Assembly (NCBI GenBank): GCA_964058805.1
Contig: CAXKVV010000209.1
Coordinates: forward strand, 1-47,498
Length of the DNA stretch: 47,498 nt
From: Schoenoplectus triqueter
Lineage: Eukaryota > Streptophyta > Magnoliopsida > Poales > Cyperaceae
Direction of reading: 5' to 3'
Below, piece by piece: positions 1-12,500 of the stretch; position 1 is the stretch's first letter; every line of letters begins with the position of its first letter. The position numbers were made by a program, and so were the translations under genes. The notes under the pieces are model-generated. The model did not search any database and had not been told where the DNA came from. It saw nothing but the letters and a program-made list of their open reading frames with translations.

Positions 1-2857
1 ACACGTTTATCAATACCCTACTTATAACATTTATATATATTTGGATTGTCATGTTTGATTCTAATTAAATTGAGGTTTTGAGATGTACATGACTAAATTA
101 AGGTTTTGTGACTTTTAGTTGTCAATCTTAATTTTTGCAAAGAACAAACAAATAAAAATATTAATTAGAAATTAGGTTACACAGTTGCATATGACGAGAA
201 CAAATGAAACATGAAGATAAAACAATCAGAAAGAAAAAAAAAACTTATGAAAGACATGTGCAGACACAAAATTGAATTTTAGAAAAAAAAAAACTTGTTA
301 TCTTAAAAAGAGAAGATACTTGCTCCAATAATTTATCAAGACGGGAGAATGTTTAACGGCAGTTGAAAATGAAAAAAAAAATTTGCGCTTTGAGTCAAAT
401 TGGTGATGTGAGCGATTTCCGTCGCACAAGAGTAGAAAATTCATCTGTATTATGGGCAACGCGATAGTCATAAATAATTTCATAATCAATAATTATTATA
501 TCTATTCCTTACTAATAACAGAGCGAACCAAACTACAATTGCATTACTACTTCAATTATGCACTGCATCATGCTGTGTGGCAGTGATCAGACGTGCGTGT
601 TTGTGTTTAATTTGTTAAACATACGTGTTTAAATGTGTCAAAATTATTCATATATTGATCATACACATTTAACAACGCGACATATATAACACATAAATAC
701 ATCATGTACAGACACATTCAGACACAAACACTTATTCGTGTCCGTATTTACACGTGCGTGTACACGTTTATCATTACCCTACTTGATAGTCATTCAGAAT
801 CAAACATAGTAACAGTGTTTTTTGAGATCAGATTCATTGATATTATATTTCTTGAATTCGAATATTTCATATAATTAATTAGTATTTGAACCAAACGAAA
901 AGAAGTTAAGCGGCCTCAGGAGACAGGAGGCACGAGTCCGGTGTCCGGACTCTTATTATCGCTAATACGCGTTTCTTGTTGTCTCTGTTTTGTTGGGCTT
1001 GGGCTTGGGCTTGGGCTTGGGCGCACCGCGCACTAAGCTTTTAGCTCAAGGTCACGCACTTGCGCTCTGACATATTAGTGCGGCTCAGAAATAAGATTTC
1101 TCATTTGTTAAAGAAAAATAGCAATAGATTTCTGGAATTTTAGTTTGTTATTGTTTTATAATCACTAATTCGGAGCCATGCATCATCATGGTGATCAAAT
1201 GCATGATCTCATAAAAGAGATTTTCGATGCATGTATTAGTACTTCGTAATAAAATTATTATTCATCCATATCGGATCCGTTTACAAATACATAGATACTT
1301 TTTTATCCACTATGTATGCATGAGGTCATCAAACATGTCCAACAGTGTAAACGGATTAGATACTGTAGGGTATAAACGCATCAGATATGGATGAATAATA
1401 ATTCTATTATATTTTTATCCGTTATAATTTTTAGATACGGATGGAGATCGAATATCAAATAAATAGGAATACAAATACAGATATACTTTAAATATTAAAT
1501 GAAAATATTATATGCATCATTAAAAAATAATTGCATACTATTTTTTTATAGAGTCATCGATTATGAAAGTTAATTATTAATTATTATTATATTAATAATT
1601 CGAATGCTCAGTGGATTATAAAAAACATAATATATAAGAACAAATTAGATATTAAATTAGTTACATTTCTAATCTACACTAAAAATCCAATGAAAAAGTA
1701 TATAATGAGAATTTTTGTATATGAATTCGGATAAAATAGAATAATACTTGATACAGATATCTTCGTATGCAAATACGAATGAGATAATTTTTATTATTAT
1801 TTAAATCCGAATCATGAAATAAATCGAACAATATCTATCTGTTTACGCCCCTAGTCTAATGTCTACATATGCGTCTATAATCTAAGGCATAATTACTATT
1901 CTTTGTAAAAATAGAGACATTATTTCTATTCACTAAAATATGCATTGCTCGGCAAGAATAACAACGGCTGAGATCAAATCGGTACGTTAATTACGTTTCC
2001 CCATAAATGGATGATAACAAATTAAAAATATTACAAGAAGTTTTACGCGTTCTTAAAAATATAGAAAAAAGTTGGATGCATTTAGCAACTGAATGACGTT
2101 TCGAATTGTTAAAAAAAAAAAAGTTTGAATGGTCTTGGTTAATATTTCATTCTCTGAAATTTTTATTATGTAACATGTCTATACATTTGCACACGCACAA
2201 AGCTAATATTTATTAGCAGTAGTTAAGCCGACAAACCCAAAATAAATTAATTAAAGAATAATATATGTTGCAAGTACAAATTGATCATATATTAACTTTA
2301 TTACGATATGAATGTCGTGTGCTGTTCCATTAAATAACATTAAATATCATCATATCCATCACTACAAAGCTCTCAAGAATTTGATGGATTTTCAACTGTA
2401 TAATGTGCATGACTGCATATTACAACTCAGAAAATCAACAAGTTAATTTTGACGGTCCTCAAGTGCATCGTGTTAAATTTTTGAATGAATCTACCTACAA
2501 AAGGTAAAAAAGAAAAAGAAAAAAAAATCAAGCATATACAAACAATCGAATTTTGGCTCTCTCAGACTTCAGCAGGACGAAATTTCCAACACAGACTGAA
2601 GTGAACCCTGACTACCGTCTCTTATTCATAATTTATAGATTATAGAGTGAACTTCATTTTAATTATTATTATTATACACAACCTCTCTTCCATAATATAT
2701 AACAGGTCTATCATAATTCCAGCGGACATTCCCCATCATCAGACTATTAATTTACAGGTAATTAACAACACAGGAGCAAGAACAAACGAAACAACAAGGA
2801 AATAAAAATTAAACAGGAGCTGAACAAGTGGGCTACTAATTGTGTCATTCGCACACA
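1..2857. other. Gene-free stretch downstream of the BSD gene
   Basis: I see no coding exon here. The stretch is AT-rich. It holds five TTGGGC hexamers at 993-1022. A phrase ending in taccctactt occurs at the window start and again near 764-791, probably the ends of two related hAT-like elements. A short inverted repeat pairs 1249-1268 with 1383-1402. Bases just below 2858 are the likely 3' UTR of the minus-strand BSD gene. Confidence 0.6.
1366..1853. mobile_element. Candidate non-autonomous hAT-like element
   Basis: The left end starts TAGGGTATAAACG. The reverse complement of the right end starts TAGGGGCGTAAACAG, so the two ends form imperfect terminal inverted repeats of the plant hAT-Ac type. 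The 488-bp interior is AT-rich with no coding potential. The 8-bp flanks (agatactg and gtctaatg) do not match, so no target duplication supports the boundaries. It may be old, or the similarity may be by chance. Confidence 0.4.
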
Positions 2858-4583
2858 TCAACTATCAAGCATTTCATATTCGGATTCTTCACTAGATTTC
2901 CAATCAACTGAACAATGTTTTCTTCTGGTGTAGTCCTGCTTAACGGAAGAACTCATGGATGCATTATTTCTACCAGTAGACAACAGTGAGTCCATGTATT
3001 GATCAAGAAGCAACACATTTGTCACATGACCCCTCTCAACATCACTAGAGGACAGATCATCAGTGTTAGCTCGACCATACCTCCTACTACTTTCTTCACG
3101 GGTAATATTATAATAATCCACATCAGATGGGACCTCAGACCACTGGTCCATGCTCTGCTGAGATTGAGTCTTGGCAAAGGTCCACTGATTTTCTATGCTC
3201 TGTTCTGACCTTGTTTTGGCAAGGCTACGTACCAGCGAAGATTGGCTGCTATTTTCACGGTGAATAATCTGTTCAATTTCATTTCTTACTGGTGTGATCT
3301 CCTTCTCAGATGAATCTGAAGAGTTTGATCTGATTTCTGTTCCCCTCAGCATGGCCCGCATAGAGTCCACAATCTATCAGAAAACAGAACCTCAACATCT
3401 CTCAGTAATTCAAAATTCTACTAACAATCAATACCAACGAGGGAAAAGACCATTACCTGTTGAGTTGATAATAACTCTGAATCATGTTCGTTCAGCCTTG
3501 GATGCAACAAAACAAAATAGATCTTATAGAATGAATCTTCAGTCATCAAATCGGGGCAAAGCCTATCCCGTAGAACAGCCAGTTCTGGAGCAAGTCTTTC
3601 CATGGATGCCACATGATCTTTCTGAGCATTCGTCATATTGAAACCTGTAAAATCAGTAATTGAAATTACAATAGAAGAAATAAAATAAAAAGTAGGTCTT
3701 GAAACAAATTCTAATTACCAAAGAAGTTTCTAGTTACCAAAAGGCCCTCCAAAAGAAAGATGCTAATAGTAAAATTGTGAATGATGAACATTCATTTCTG
3801 ACAATAGTATATATACACATCCCATGCTTCATTTTAACCATTACGTTCCAACTATCCAGCTTACTGACGCTATATATATGTAGAGTTAGAAACCCACAAA
3901 AAGTTGGAAAATTTACTCTATTAACCACGAGACAATAGGCAAGTATTAACGTTGCTCTAATCATCCTATTAAAAATATAATAATCAAAGATTAATCGAGA
4001 CTAATTGCTCCTCTTTGATCAGTCAAAAGTATGTAAATTAAGCAATGAAACAGCAACTAATTTCTCAATAGAAACGTATATCCCAAATTGCTCCCGAATT
4101 TAGTATATGCACTAATAAATTCACTAAAATAGGATAAAGCTTACCATCTCCAACAGGGACAGGGAACTCAACCCATGAGTCAGGACACCGTGCAAGTATC
4201 GCCACAAACTCCACAAGATCATCCGAGACACCAACAGCATCCCTCGGCGAAGATAAAGGATGAGGATTTGTCAGACTCAAAATCGCCGCAGTCTCAGTCG
4301 GGTTCTCTGGTAGGGGCCGCAGTGAGACAGAAAAGCGCGACAATCCACCTCTCAGGGCGCCACCGATCTCAGCAAGGTCGGAGAGGATGCCTGACAGGAT
4401 AGGTGGGGAAGGAGGTAGGGGCGATGGAGAGCGACGCCGGGGGCGGGGGAAGGAGAGGCGCGGCGTATGAGGAGGTGAGTCGGCGTGGGTAGGGGACAGG
4501 AGAGGGATGAAGCACGCGATATCTAGGAGGTGCCTACCAAGTTCTGAGAGATCGTCGCGCACGCCGCGAAGACCTCTAGCCAT
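2858..4583 (-). CDS. BSD-domain-containing protein, 3 coding exons, about 380 aa
   Basis: Coding exons are 4145-4583, 3457-3644 and 2858-3373; both introns are GT-AG and the frame is kept. The start is the ATG at 4583, reading MARGLRGVRDDLSELG. Residues 1-146 are rich in proline, arginine and serine and GC-rich at DNA level. Residues about 155-205 form the BSD domain, with the typical aromatic core FYKIYF at 185-190 followed by LLHPRLN. The C-terminal 171 residues are polar, Ser/Gln/Glu-rich and probably disordered. BSD domains occur in the TFIIH p62 subunit, synapse-associated proteins and DOS2-like proteins; plant members of this layout are mostly uncharacterised, so no molecular role is assigned. 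I found no transmembrane segment or signal peptide. Confidence 0.9.
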
Positions 4584-4760
4584 GGATGATTGGAGGTGTA
4601 TCTAGGGTTTCGGTGCTACGATGGGATGGGATTGGAAGGAAAGGGAAGCAGAGGGAAGGGAAGAAAGGGAGTTGTTCGTCCGAGTTCAGTGTAGGAAAAT
4701 TTTCTGTGCCATTTAACCGTGTAGCAGCATTAGGCAATGTTACCCACTTACCCAGATATA
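4584..4760 (-). promoter_or_regulatory. 5' UTR/promoter of the BSD gene with a telo-box and CT-rich leader
   Basis: On the minus strand, AAACCCTA (4603-4610) lies about 20 bp above the ATG. It is preceded by a long pyrimidine-rich stretch (about 4620-4675). Telo-boxes and CT-rich leaders are known features of plant housekeeping promoters. The transcription start is not visible, so the split between UTR and promoter is inferred. Confidence 0.5.
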
Positions 4761-5330
4761 GCATGATAAGAACTTGGATGTTCTGAAAATACCGTGGTAA
4801 TTCCAAAACTGGAGTTACGGAATTTAAAGCCAAAAATAGAAAATGGCAGTTTAACTTTAATAAGGCTAGAAGTAAATGAAGAGCATAAAATATTATATTT
4901 TATAAAAAAAATGATAATGATGAAAATAATCTTGAGGAACAACTTTTTTAATAACACTGTAAAACTCCTAATATATAATAGGTACAATTCAACTGAGTTA
5001 TTATAGCATTTACTTAAATTAACGAGTTCAAATAATTCTGTTACATTTTTATGTTTTTAAATAATATATATTTTTTATTGTTCCTATTTTCATGAAATTT
5101 TATTTTGTTTCACATTATAAAAAATAAGATTTAAATTTTCATGATTAATAAGAATCTTTTGTGATTTTGTTTTGTCAATATCGTCTATTTGTCTATAAAA
5201 TAAAATAGCTTGCTTTCAAAAGTAATTTTCTAAACAATTAATGGAGCATATTAAAAAATAATAATTTTCCAAATAACTTTTTAACAATGTTTTCAAGGGT
5301 AAAAAATAGTATTACAAAAACTGCAGAAAA

Positions 5331-5356
5331 GAAAAGAGAGAGAGAGAGAGAGAGAA
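5331..5356. repeat. GA microsatellite
   Basis: About ten consecutive GA dinucleotides follow an A-rich lead-in. Nothing functional is visible around it. Confidence 0.85.
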
Positions 5357-6779
5357 GTAAGAATTTTCAAAAGTGCTCGGATTTCATTTATTTGATAATA
5401 GCATATTTGGATTTTGCAAGTCTTTGGGAAGGCCGCATCTGAAGAAATTGTTAGAACAGGCATCTAACTATTTATCCAAAATGCAATCGCTACATTGATG
5501 GCTACACTGACTGGTGAACAGAAAACCGAAAAGTGAGGTCGCACTTTGAAGGATCAATCGGGATTCGTGATAGTGACAGATAATTTGGTCTTCTTGTTTC
5601 CAAGCGCGGCTGCATTAATCAATTATTTATTTATTTACATTTTGATGAACATAATCATTTATTAAGTTGCCTTCAGACTGGGGAATGGTTGGGCAGTTCC
5701 AGCACAGTCGAAGCTGCAGTAGCCATATAATTCATAATTCAGACAAAAATTTGAAAGAGAATATTTCTTCTTTTTAAATAGTTGTGATCATAATTATGAG
5801 ATTCATGTTTTATTTATGAATAATTCGTCAGTTTAATATATAATATATTTTTAGTTTAAAAAAATCATGAATAATTCAAAAAAAAATACATTATATCAGT
5901 ATTATATGTGAATCATGAATTTTTAAACTCACCGAAATAACTTCCGAATTCAATGGATTTATTACAATGATTTTGATTATTTCAAGTGGTTTGACTCACT
6001 GCACGACCCGAAACATGGATGCAGCCCTGTCTCGCACGTTTGTAAAACTATCACGTGTCTCGTCTATAATCTAGAAAACATCGTGAATCCTTAAATACAT
6101 AAATTCTTAACATAACTCCAAGCACAGTCGTATACAAATACAGTAGCGCTGCTCTGCGATCCTTCTTTTTCCGTTGGGTGTATTTTTTTAGGTGCATATC
6201 TTTTACGTTACTAATTTTATAATGGATAATCTTAAATATATTACGATCAGAAAAATAATATTATAGATAATATTTAAATTTAGAGAGCCGTTTATTATTT
6301 TAATTTGAATAATTATAAAATTTATAGTACTATAGAAAATATGATCTCTATTTTTTTGGCCTCTTTTATTTTATTTTATTTTTCTAAAGTGAAAAGCAGA
6401 GGGGCATTGTTGCCATTTCTAATATGACTCAACTCTTCCGATTTTTTGAATTTGAATTTCGAATAGTAATAATTTATACATTATTTTTTATTTTTTGTTA
6501 AACTCTAATTTGATAATTCATCTCTCATTATCTCTCGTGATCTCCCCATCTCAGCAGCTTAATGACTTTTTATACTTACTCATGACTCGGCTCATATATC
6601 TAACACGATAGTTTTTTTACTGGTCCATTCATTCAAATTAGTGCGGCAAAGATTTTATTGAAAATATAGATTGTTGATATATCAATTTTGTACTAACTCA
6701 TGTACCATTTTTGTAGTTATATCAAATTTACAGTTTATAGATATACTAAATATAAATCAAACTGAGTCAACGTACATGC

Positions 6780-6932
6780 ATTGGCTCGTGAGCTAGCTCG
6801 AATAGTAACGAGCCGAGCTTGAGCTAGATTTTTCAGCTCGAAGGGTTTCATGAATTCGAATCGACTCGAATTTTCATGAGATGAGCTTGAGCTAAGCCCG
6901 GCTCGCTCGAACTCGACTCATTTGCAGCCCTA
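6780..6932. mobile_element. hAT-like right terminus with CGAGCT-type subterminal repeats
   Basis: Read on the minus strand from 6932 the sequence starts TAGGGCTGCAAATGAGTCG, then repeats CGAGCT/AGCTCG words many times. This is the familiar end of plant non-autonomous hAT elements, whose subterminal words bind transposase. The opposite terminus was not found, so the left boundary is arbitrary. Confidence 0.5.
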
Positions 6933-7750
6933 TGCATTGCTGCAAACCCATATGTTGGTTTTTGTTTGTTGCACAAAGAACTTGGTCAGATTAGTTATTT
7001 TCCTTTGTTTTTTGTTGGTTTATCTGTCTTCAACCAAGAGCCAAAACTAAATTAAGAACCATTGAAATCGCATTTATGAAATTGAAGTTTAGTTGAAACA
7101 AGATTTTGCTGCATTAATTGCCAAAAGTTTTAGCTTCATTGGATTGAACTAGTGTATATAAATGGTGTTAGCGAAAGGCGTGCTATGATGCTATTACAAT
7201 AGGAAGAGATAGCATGACGTGCATGAACCACATTTCAATTTTCCAAGTGTTATCAAAGTACAAAGCATAGTTGTTTTTCCCCTAAGGGTGTGTTCATTTG
7301 CTAGGAAAATATTTATAAAAAAAAAAGTAAATTTCGAGGAAAAGGATTTTATGAAAGAAAAAGAAAATTAAAATTTCATGATCATTTGTAAGGAAAAGAA
7401 ACCACATTTTCTTTTTTTTTTCTTTGTTCACTTTGATGGAAAATAAAAAATGAAAATAATTATTGAGAATTCAAATTTTAGTAACTTTAACACATTTGTA
7501 TTCTTTTATATTACTTTCATACAAAAAGAAAAATTAAAACTTATAATCCGAATTTGGGTAAAAACTTGTTTCTCCGTTCTTTATAATCCAATTGCTTGGC
7601 TCATTGGATTGGTTAGTCAGGAAGTTAAATTACGGAAGTATTTTTTGTTTAATTATGAATTGCTTGGCTTAGTGGATTGGTCAGTCCAGAAGTTTTTTTT
7701 TTTAATTTGATGCAACAATCTATAATAGCTAACACTTAACAGACGGGATG

Positions 7751-8100
7751 TAGGGATGCAAACGAATTGAACTAAATCAAACTTAAGTTAATCAAAATTG
7801 AACTCAATTATTTTAATTTTATATTTATTTTCTTATTATTATAAATAAATAATATTTTGTTAATGTAATAAAATACTAAAAAATAACTAATATTTTATTA
7901 ATTTAATAATAAATTAATAATATCATATTAATTTCATAATAAAATAATTTTATTATTACATACATTATTAATTCAATAGTCCAAATATATGTGAATAATT
8001 ATATATCGAACTACTACTAACCGAACTCAAACTAGTTCATTAAAAAATTGAACCGATAAAAAAAAATCTAATCAGACAAACTGAGCTTGAGCTAAAATTG
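7751..8100. mobile_element. hAT-like left terminus, degraded
   Basis: The sequence TAGGGATGCAAACGAATTG at 7751 matches the hAT-Ac terminal pattern. It is followed by AT-rich DNA and a weak GAGCTTGAGCT word near 8083. I could not find a matching right end or a target duplication. Confidence 0.4.
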
Positions 8101-8269
8101 AATCAAACATCATTTGTTTGGCAAATCAAGAAATAGTTTTGGAAGAGTGATAGAATAGTGTCATTTGGAAGAGTGATAGAATAATGATATTCTTGACTAT
8201 TTGAAAGAGCGAAAGTATCATTTGACAGTTGTTAATCAAAATAGTTAAAATATAAATAATTATGATACT

Positions 8270-8580
8270 AACAATGATGATGATGATAACAAAATAATAA
8301 TAATAATAATATAATCATGATATAATAATAATAGTAATAAAATAATAATCATAATAATATAATAATAATATAACCATAATCATAATATAATAATAAAAAA
8401 AGTATAATCATAATCATAATATAATAATACTAATAGTGATGATAATATAATAATAATCATAATAATAGTATAATAATACTACTAAATAATAATTATAATA
8501 ATAAATAATAATCATAATAATGATAAATCACAATCATAACTATAATATAATAATATAATACAACATAATTAAACAATAAT
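8270..8580. repeat. (ATA/ATC)n trinucleotide low-complexity tract
   Basis: About 300 bp are almost entirely AAT/ATA/ATC triplets with small interruptions. There is no open frame of interest. Confidence 0.9.
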
Positions 8581-9525
8581 CGTTATTCCGAAAAGAGTTA
8601 ATCCAGTATAACACTTATAGCTTGATATACCAAATTAGCGCTCTTTCACATTCTTCTACTTAGTCAAAAATTCATTTAGTAAATTAATTCATCAGAATAG
8701 TAATACTATTCTTACTTTTTGTTATTTCATGGAATACTAAACGCACCCCAAATGAATAACGAATTATTCTTGCAGCTTAGATGTCTCCGCATGCTATTCA
8801 TTTTCGTTCTCTCAAAAAAATGTGGAAAACGAAATTAGAAAATATTTTTTGTATAATTTTTACTCCGACCAAATGAAATGGACGCACTGAAAATAATTTT
8901 CAGCGCAAAGTTATTTTCTGAGTATGTTTTATGTGTAAACAAAATGGATTTGATTCCACGCGCTAAATGATGGGATGCATGTGATTCACATAGTCACTAA
9001 AATGCACCAAGTACCAAAGGCAAAAAGAATGTTGACCTATACGGCTATACCCATCAAACATCCAATGCATAATGCTTGGTCGTTTCAATTGAGACCACTA
9101 CATAGTAATTTGTTTTGTAGTGTAAGAACACTTTCTATCTTCATCCGGTCGGCCACTAAGAATAAGAAGCCGGAAGGGTAAATACTCATATTTCACAAAA
9201 TGAAATGAAGAAAATGTGAAAGTGACATTCTTATTGATGATGTTCAGAAAAGAATAATCAAATCTCACCAAGGATCCACTCGCTTTAACAACACTTGGAA
9301 CTGCACAATACATACGGATATGATACAACAAGAATCTAATAATACAAAAACACAATATGCATCCCTCCTACGCTATTAGGCCTTACCTGACCGGTGTATT
9401 ATATTCCAAATCTGTCACACTTGCGCGTCTAGATATAAGCCCAGGGCCGCTGTGCCTCAAGAGAAGGCACAACAAAAAAAAATCAAGATTCCTAATATCT
9501 CACTACAAACAATTCTTATTGACAT

Positions 9526-12500
9526 TTATATCAGACCTGTGTACCCTGTAGCCGAATGGATGGGCATTCCATAAGGATTAACTGGGGCAGCTGTGTATGG
9601 GTTTCCAAACGGGTTCAGGCCCATTTGTTGCTGGGGCATTGCCATCATCATCTGTTGTTGTAGCATGAAAGCTTGTTGCTGATGGGCCATGGAAGCTATT
9701 TGGACATTATGAGGAGCTGCAATTGCATTGGATGCGTAAAACAGATCACGGGTTAATGGAGGTTGCATGACCGTGCCCACCATGGAACCCATTTCCCAGG
9801 GGTTGTAGCTCGTTGTTTGGTTTGCACGTCTGTGGGCCTCATCATATAGACTGTCTAGTGTTAGCAAGTCTAGACCACCAGCCTGTGTTAATTTTAAGTC
9901 GTAACAATTATTTATATGTGGTGTATGTTTATTATGTCAGCAATTATATCAAAAATACATACCAATTTACTCGAAGCCACAGCAGTTTCATTAGAACTCG
10001 ATGCTGTAACAAGTGCCAACTCCCAGCCAGTACTTCCATCTGAGGTGAACCCACCGGCTGGAGCAGCAGTAGATGCAGTATCTGCAACAACCAATGAAGT
10101 ACATAACTAATGCAAATTATTCCTTTTCCTCTAATGGAATTGCGGATATATTTTGTTATATCTAACTAACCAATAGGAACAATGGCCAGTGCTAGGGCAT
10201 TTCTGTTCTCCAATTCAGTTGCAGCAGGACTGGGTTCATTCAACCCCTAATGAAAACATCAAAATGGTCAGTTCAAGCTAATAACACTATTTTCACAGGA
10301 TTTTGTTATGAAGCAATCAGCATCAGCCATCCAAATTGCTTTGTTTAACCCTAAATTGAGCATCTATACCTCAATCAGTTGGGAATCAGTTGGCTGCCAA
10401 AATCAATAGCATCAAAGTAAACACACAATAAAACCCAATGAATTCAATCTAGCATAATAAATCCTCAATTTGCCTAAATAAGCCTCAGTGTCAGAAGCTG
10501 TTGATATGAACTTATTTTAGCACATTTAACATTCTGGGGGTGTTGAGAAATACCAGCAAATCTGTTGGTTCCACTTTAGGAGGTTCTTCTTTGACTGGTT
10601 CAGGTTCCGGTTCTGGTTCCGGTTCCGGTTCCGGTTTAGGTTCCACAACTGGAGGTGCGGACTGCTCTGTGACCTCTTGCACATCAGAATATGATTTCTT
10701 GTGCTCTATTGCAAGTACAGTAGTTTTCTCACCATTTCCCTATAAAGTGAAAGAATTGTCAATTATTGCTTGATGAATGTTTCAAAGAAATGTTAAAACA
10801 TCAAAGAAGTTAAGTTATTGCTTTTATTACCAGACTGCGAACGGTTGGAGCATCTTTCACGTATTCCTCCATTGTTACCAGAAATGATGCAGGAGGCTGT
10901 AAAATTTTTAAATCAGCATAAATTTACCATGATTGACTGGAAAGAATTGTGAAGTAAAAAGTAAGAGAGAAAAGCCACAAGCTTGCAATAACCTGCTCGA
11001 TTTTTAGATAATTCTCTCTACGACCAATGTGAACACTTTTGCACACTTCATAAAATTCAGAAAGCCTCTCTGTCTGCAATCCAAAAAAAAGGAAACAAGA
11101 AATACTCTGTAAATCTATATATAATAACAACATTTTCAAGCAAATAATAACTTGTAAAATAAAACATACCTGTTGGTTGGCTCTTCTATAAATATCAAGT
11201 GCCCTAATAGCATCATTCCGTTGCATCTCAAAAAACTGTGTTAATACAAAAGTACAAAACCATTAGCAAATAAAATCTGTTAATGGTTAGTACATTTGAA
11301 ACTCTCAATATGTAAATGAAAGAAGCACCTTGTCAACCAAATTGATTGTTCCGTCACTAATTGCAGTGTATATCTTCACGCTTTCCAGAGGGACCTGTCA
11401 AAACAAACATACAATTGAATTACGAAAAAGTTTTTTAGGTTAAACAAAAGTAATTCATGAAAACTGATGAAAATAAGAAAAGCATTATCAAGCATTGGAC
11501 CAATACTTTCTTATAATTAGAAAACTCACCATTGTGAGTGCATGCTGAATTAAAATATTGTAAGATGCTGCTCCTTGTGGCTATATATAAAAAAGAAACA
11601 GAAATATTACTCAAGATGTCCAGTTTTCAGAGCAATTTCCTAAAATATAGTTAATTAATAACCAGTTACCATGCAATTGAGTAAGCGATGTAAAAGTTGC
11701 TGTAGGGCTGGCAGTTGATTAAGCAGCTCCACTGTGTCAAGCTCCCTTGTTCTCTGCAAAACATGCACACAAGAGTAAGTATACATAATCAATTCATTAC
11801 GCATTGATAGGTACAATAACAACAACAAAGCCTTTAATCCCAAATAAATTGATAGGTACAATAACAAAATAAAATAAAAAAGCTGAGAGATAATTTAGAT
11901 AACATACTGGTGGGTCAGTCTCCACATTAAATCTGAGCACACGGAAGCATTCAAGTCTCTCCTCTAAGAACAATGCATAACACCTGATCCATGCCGAATA
12001 GTCCCAAGCTGAATTAACATAAAGAAAAAACCAAAATCAGTCCATTATAAGAGAATTTGGTGTTGGAATTAATTATTATTAATTACAATATGTATGGGCT
12101 TATATGTAATAAATATATTATATAATGGACTGTCAAATTATACCCATAATGAAGTGATCAAATTATGTATCGGGTTTATTATATGTCATGAGAAGTGAGA
12201 CCTTTAATATGTAGAATGCGTATTAATGACTTTATGATTTAGTGATGGTCTGAATTATATAAAGTCTCATAATAATACAATTATGCTATTGGTCCCTGGA
12301 GAACACAACTATAGACAGCTTTCTGATTAAGCAGCGAACCCGTTAAGAGAGAATCTGGATCCGATATGGACCCGTTAAGGTATAACTGCACTATGTTATA
12401 TGGATGTCCATATATATGCAGAGATACAGTTGGCTTTGGACATCTTTTCGTTTTCCCACTTTCTGGCACCCTTTCATTTCCAACAGATCTAGATCTCTCT

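Larger units (their letters stand above)
4761..9525. other. AT-rich gene-free region with transposon remnants
   Basis: No exon is supported here. Contents: a GA microsatellite at about 5331-5356; a hAT-like terminus ending at 6932; another hAT-like terminus starting at 7751; a short tandem duplication of a GAAGAGTGATAGAATA phrase at about 8136-8190; and a long (ATA)n tract at 8270-8580 that may be the expanded centre of a MITE. The last 100-200 bp before 9526 are probably the 3' UTR of the ANTH gene. Confidence 0.6.

Noticed and set aside
4175..4833. Overlapping frames around the BSD first exon on both strands
   Set aside because: They overlap the supported exon 1 or its leader and lack homology; the GC-rich composition leaves many frames open.
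6777..6940. Possible 8-bp target duplication (tgcattgg/tgcattgc) around the hAT-like terminus
   Set aside because: The left side does not start with a matching terminal inverted repeat, and the sequence seems to run on beyond it.
10540..10773. Plus-strand Gly-Ser repeat frame
   Set aside because: Antisense shadow of the Glu-Pro repeat in exon 12 of the ANTH gene, which has proper splice sites and homology on the minus strand.
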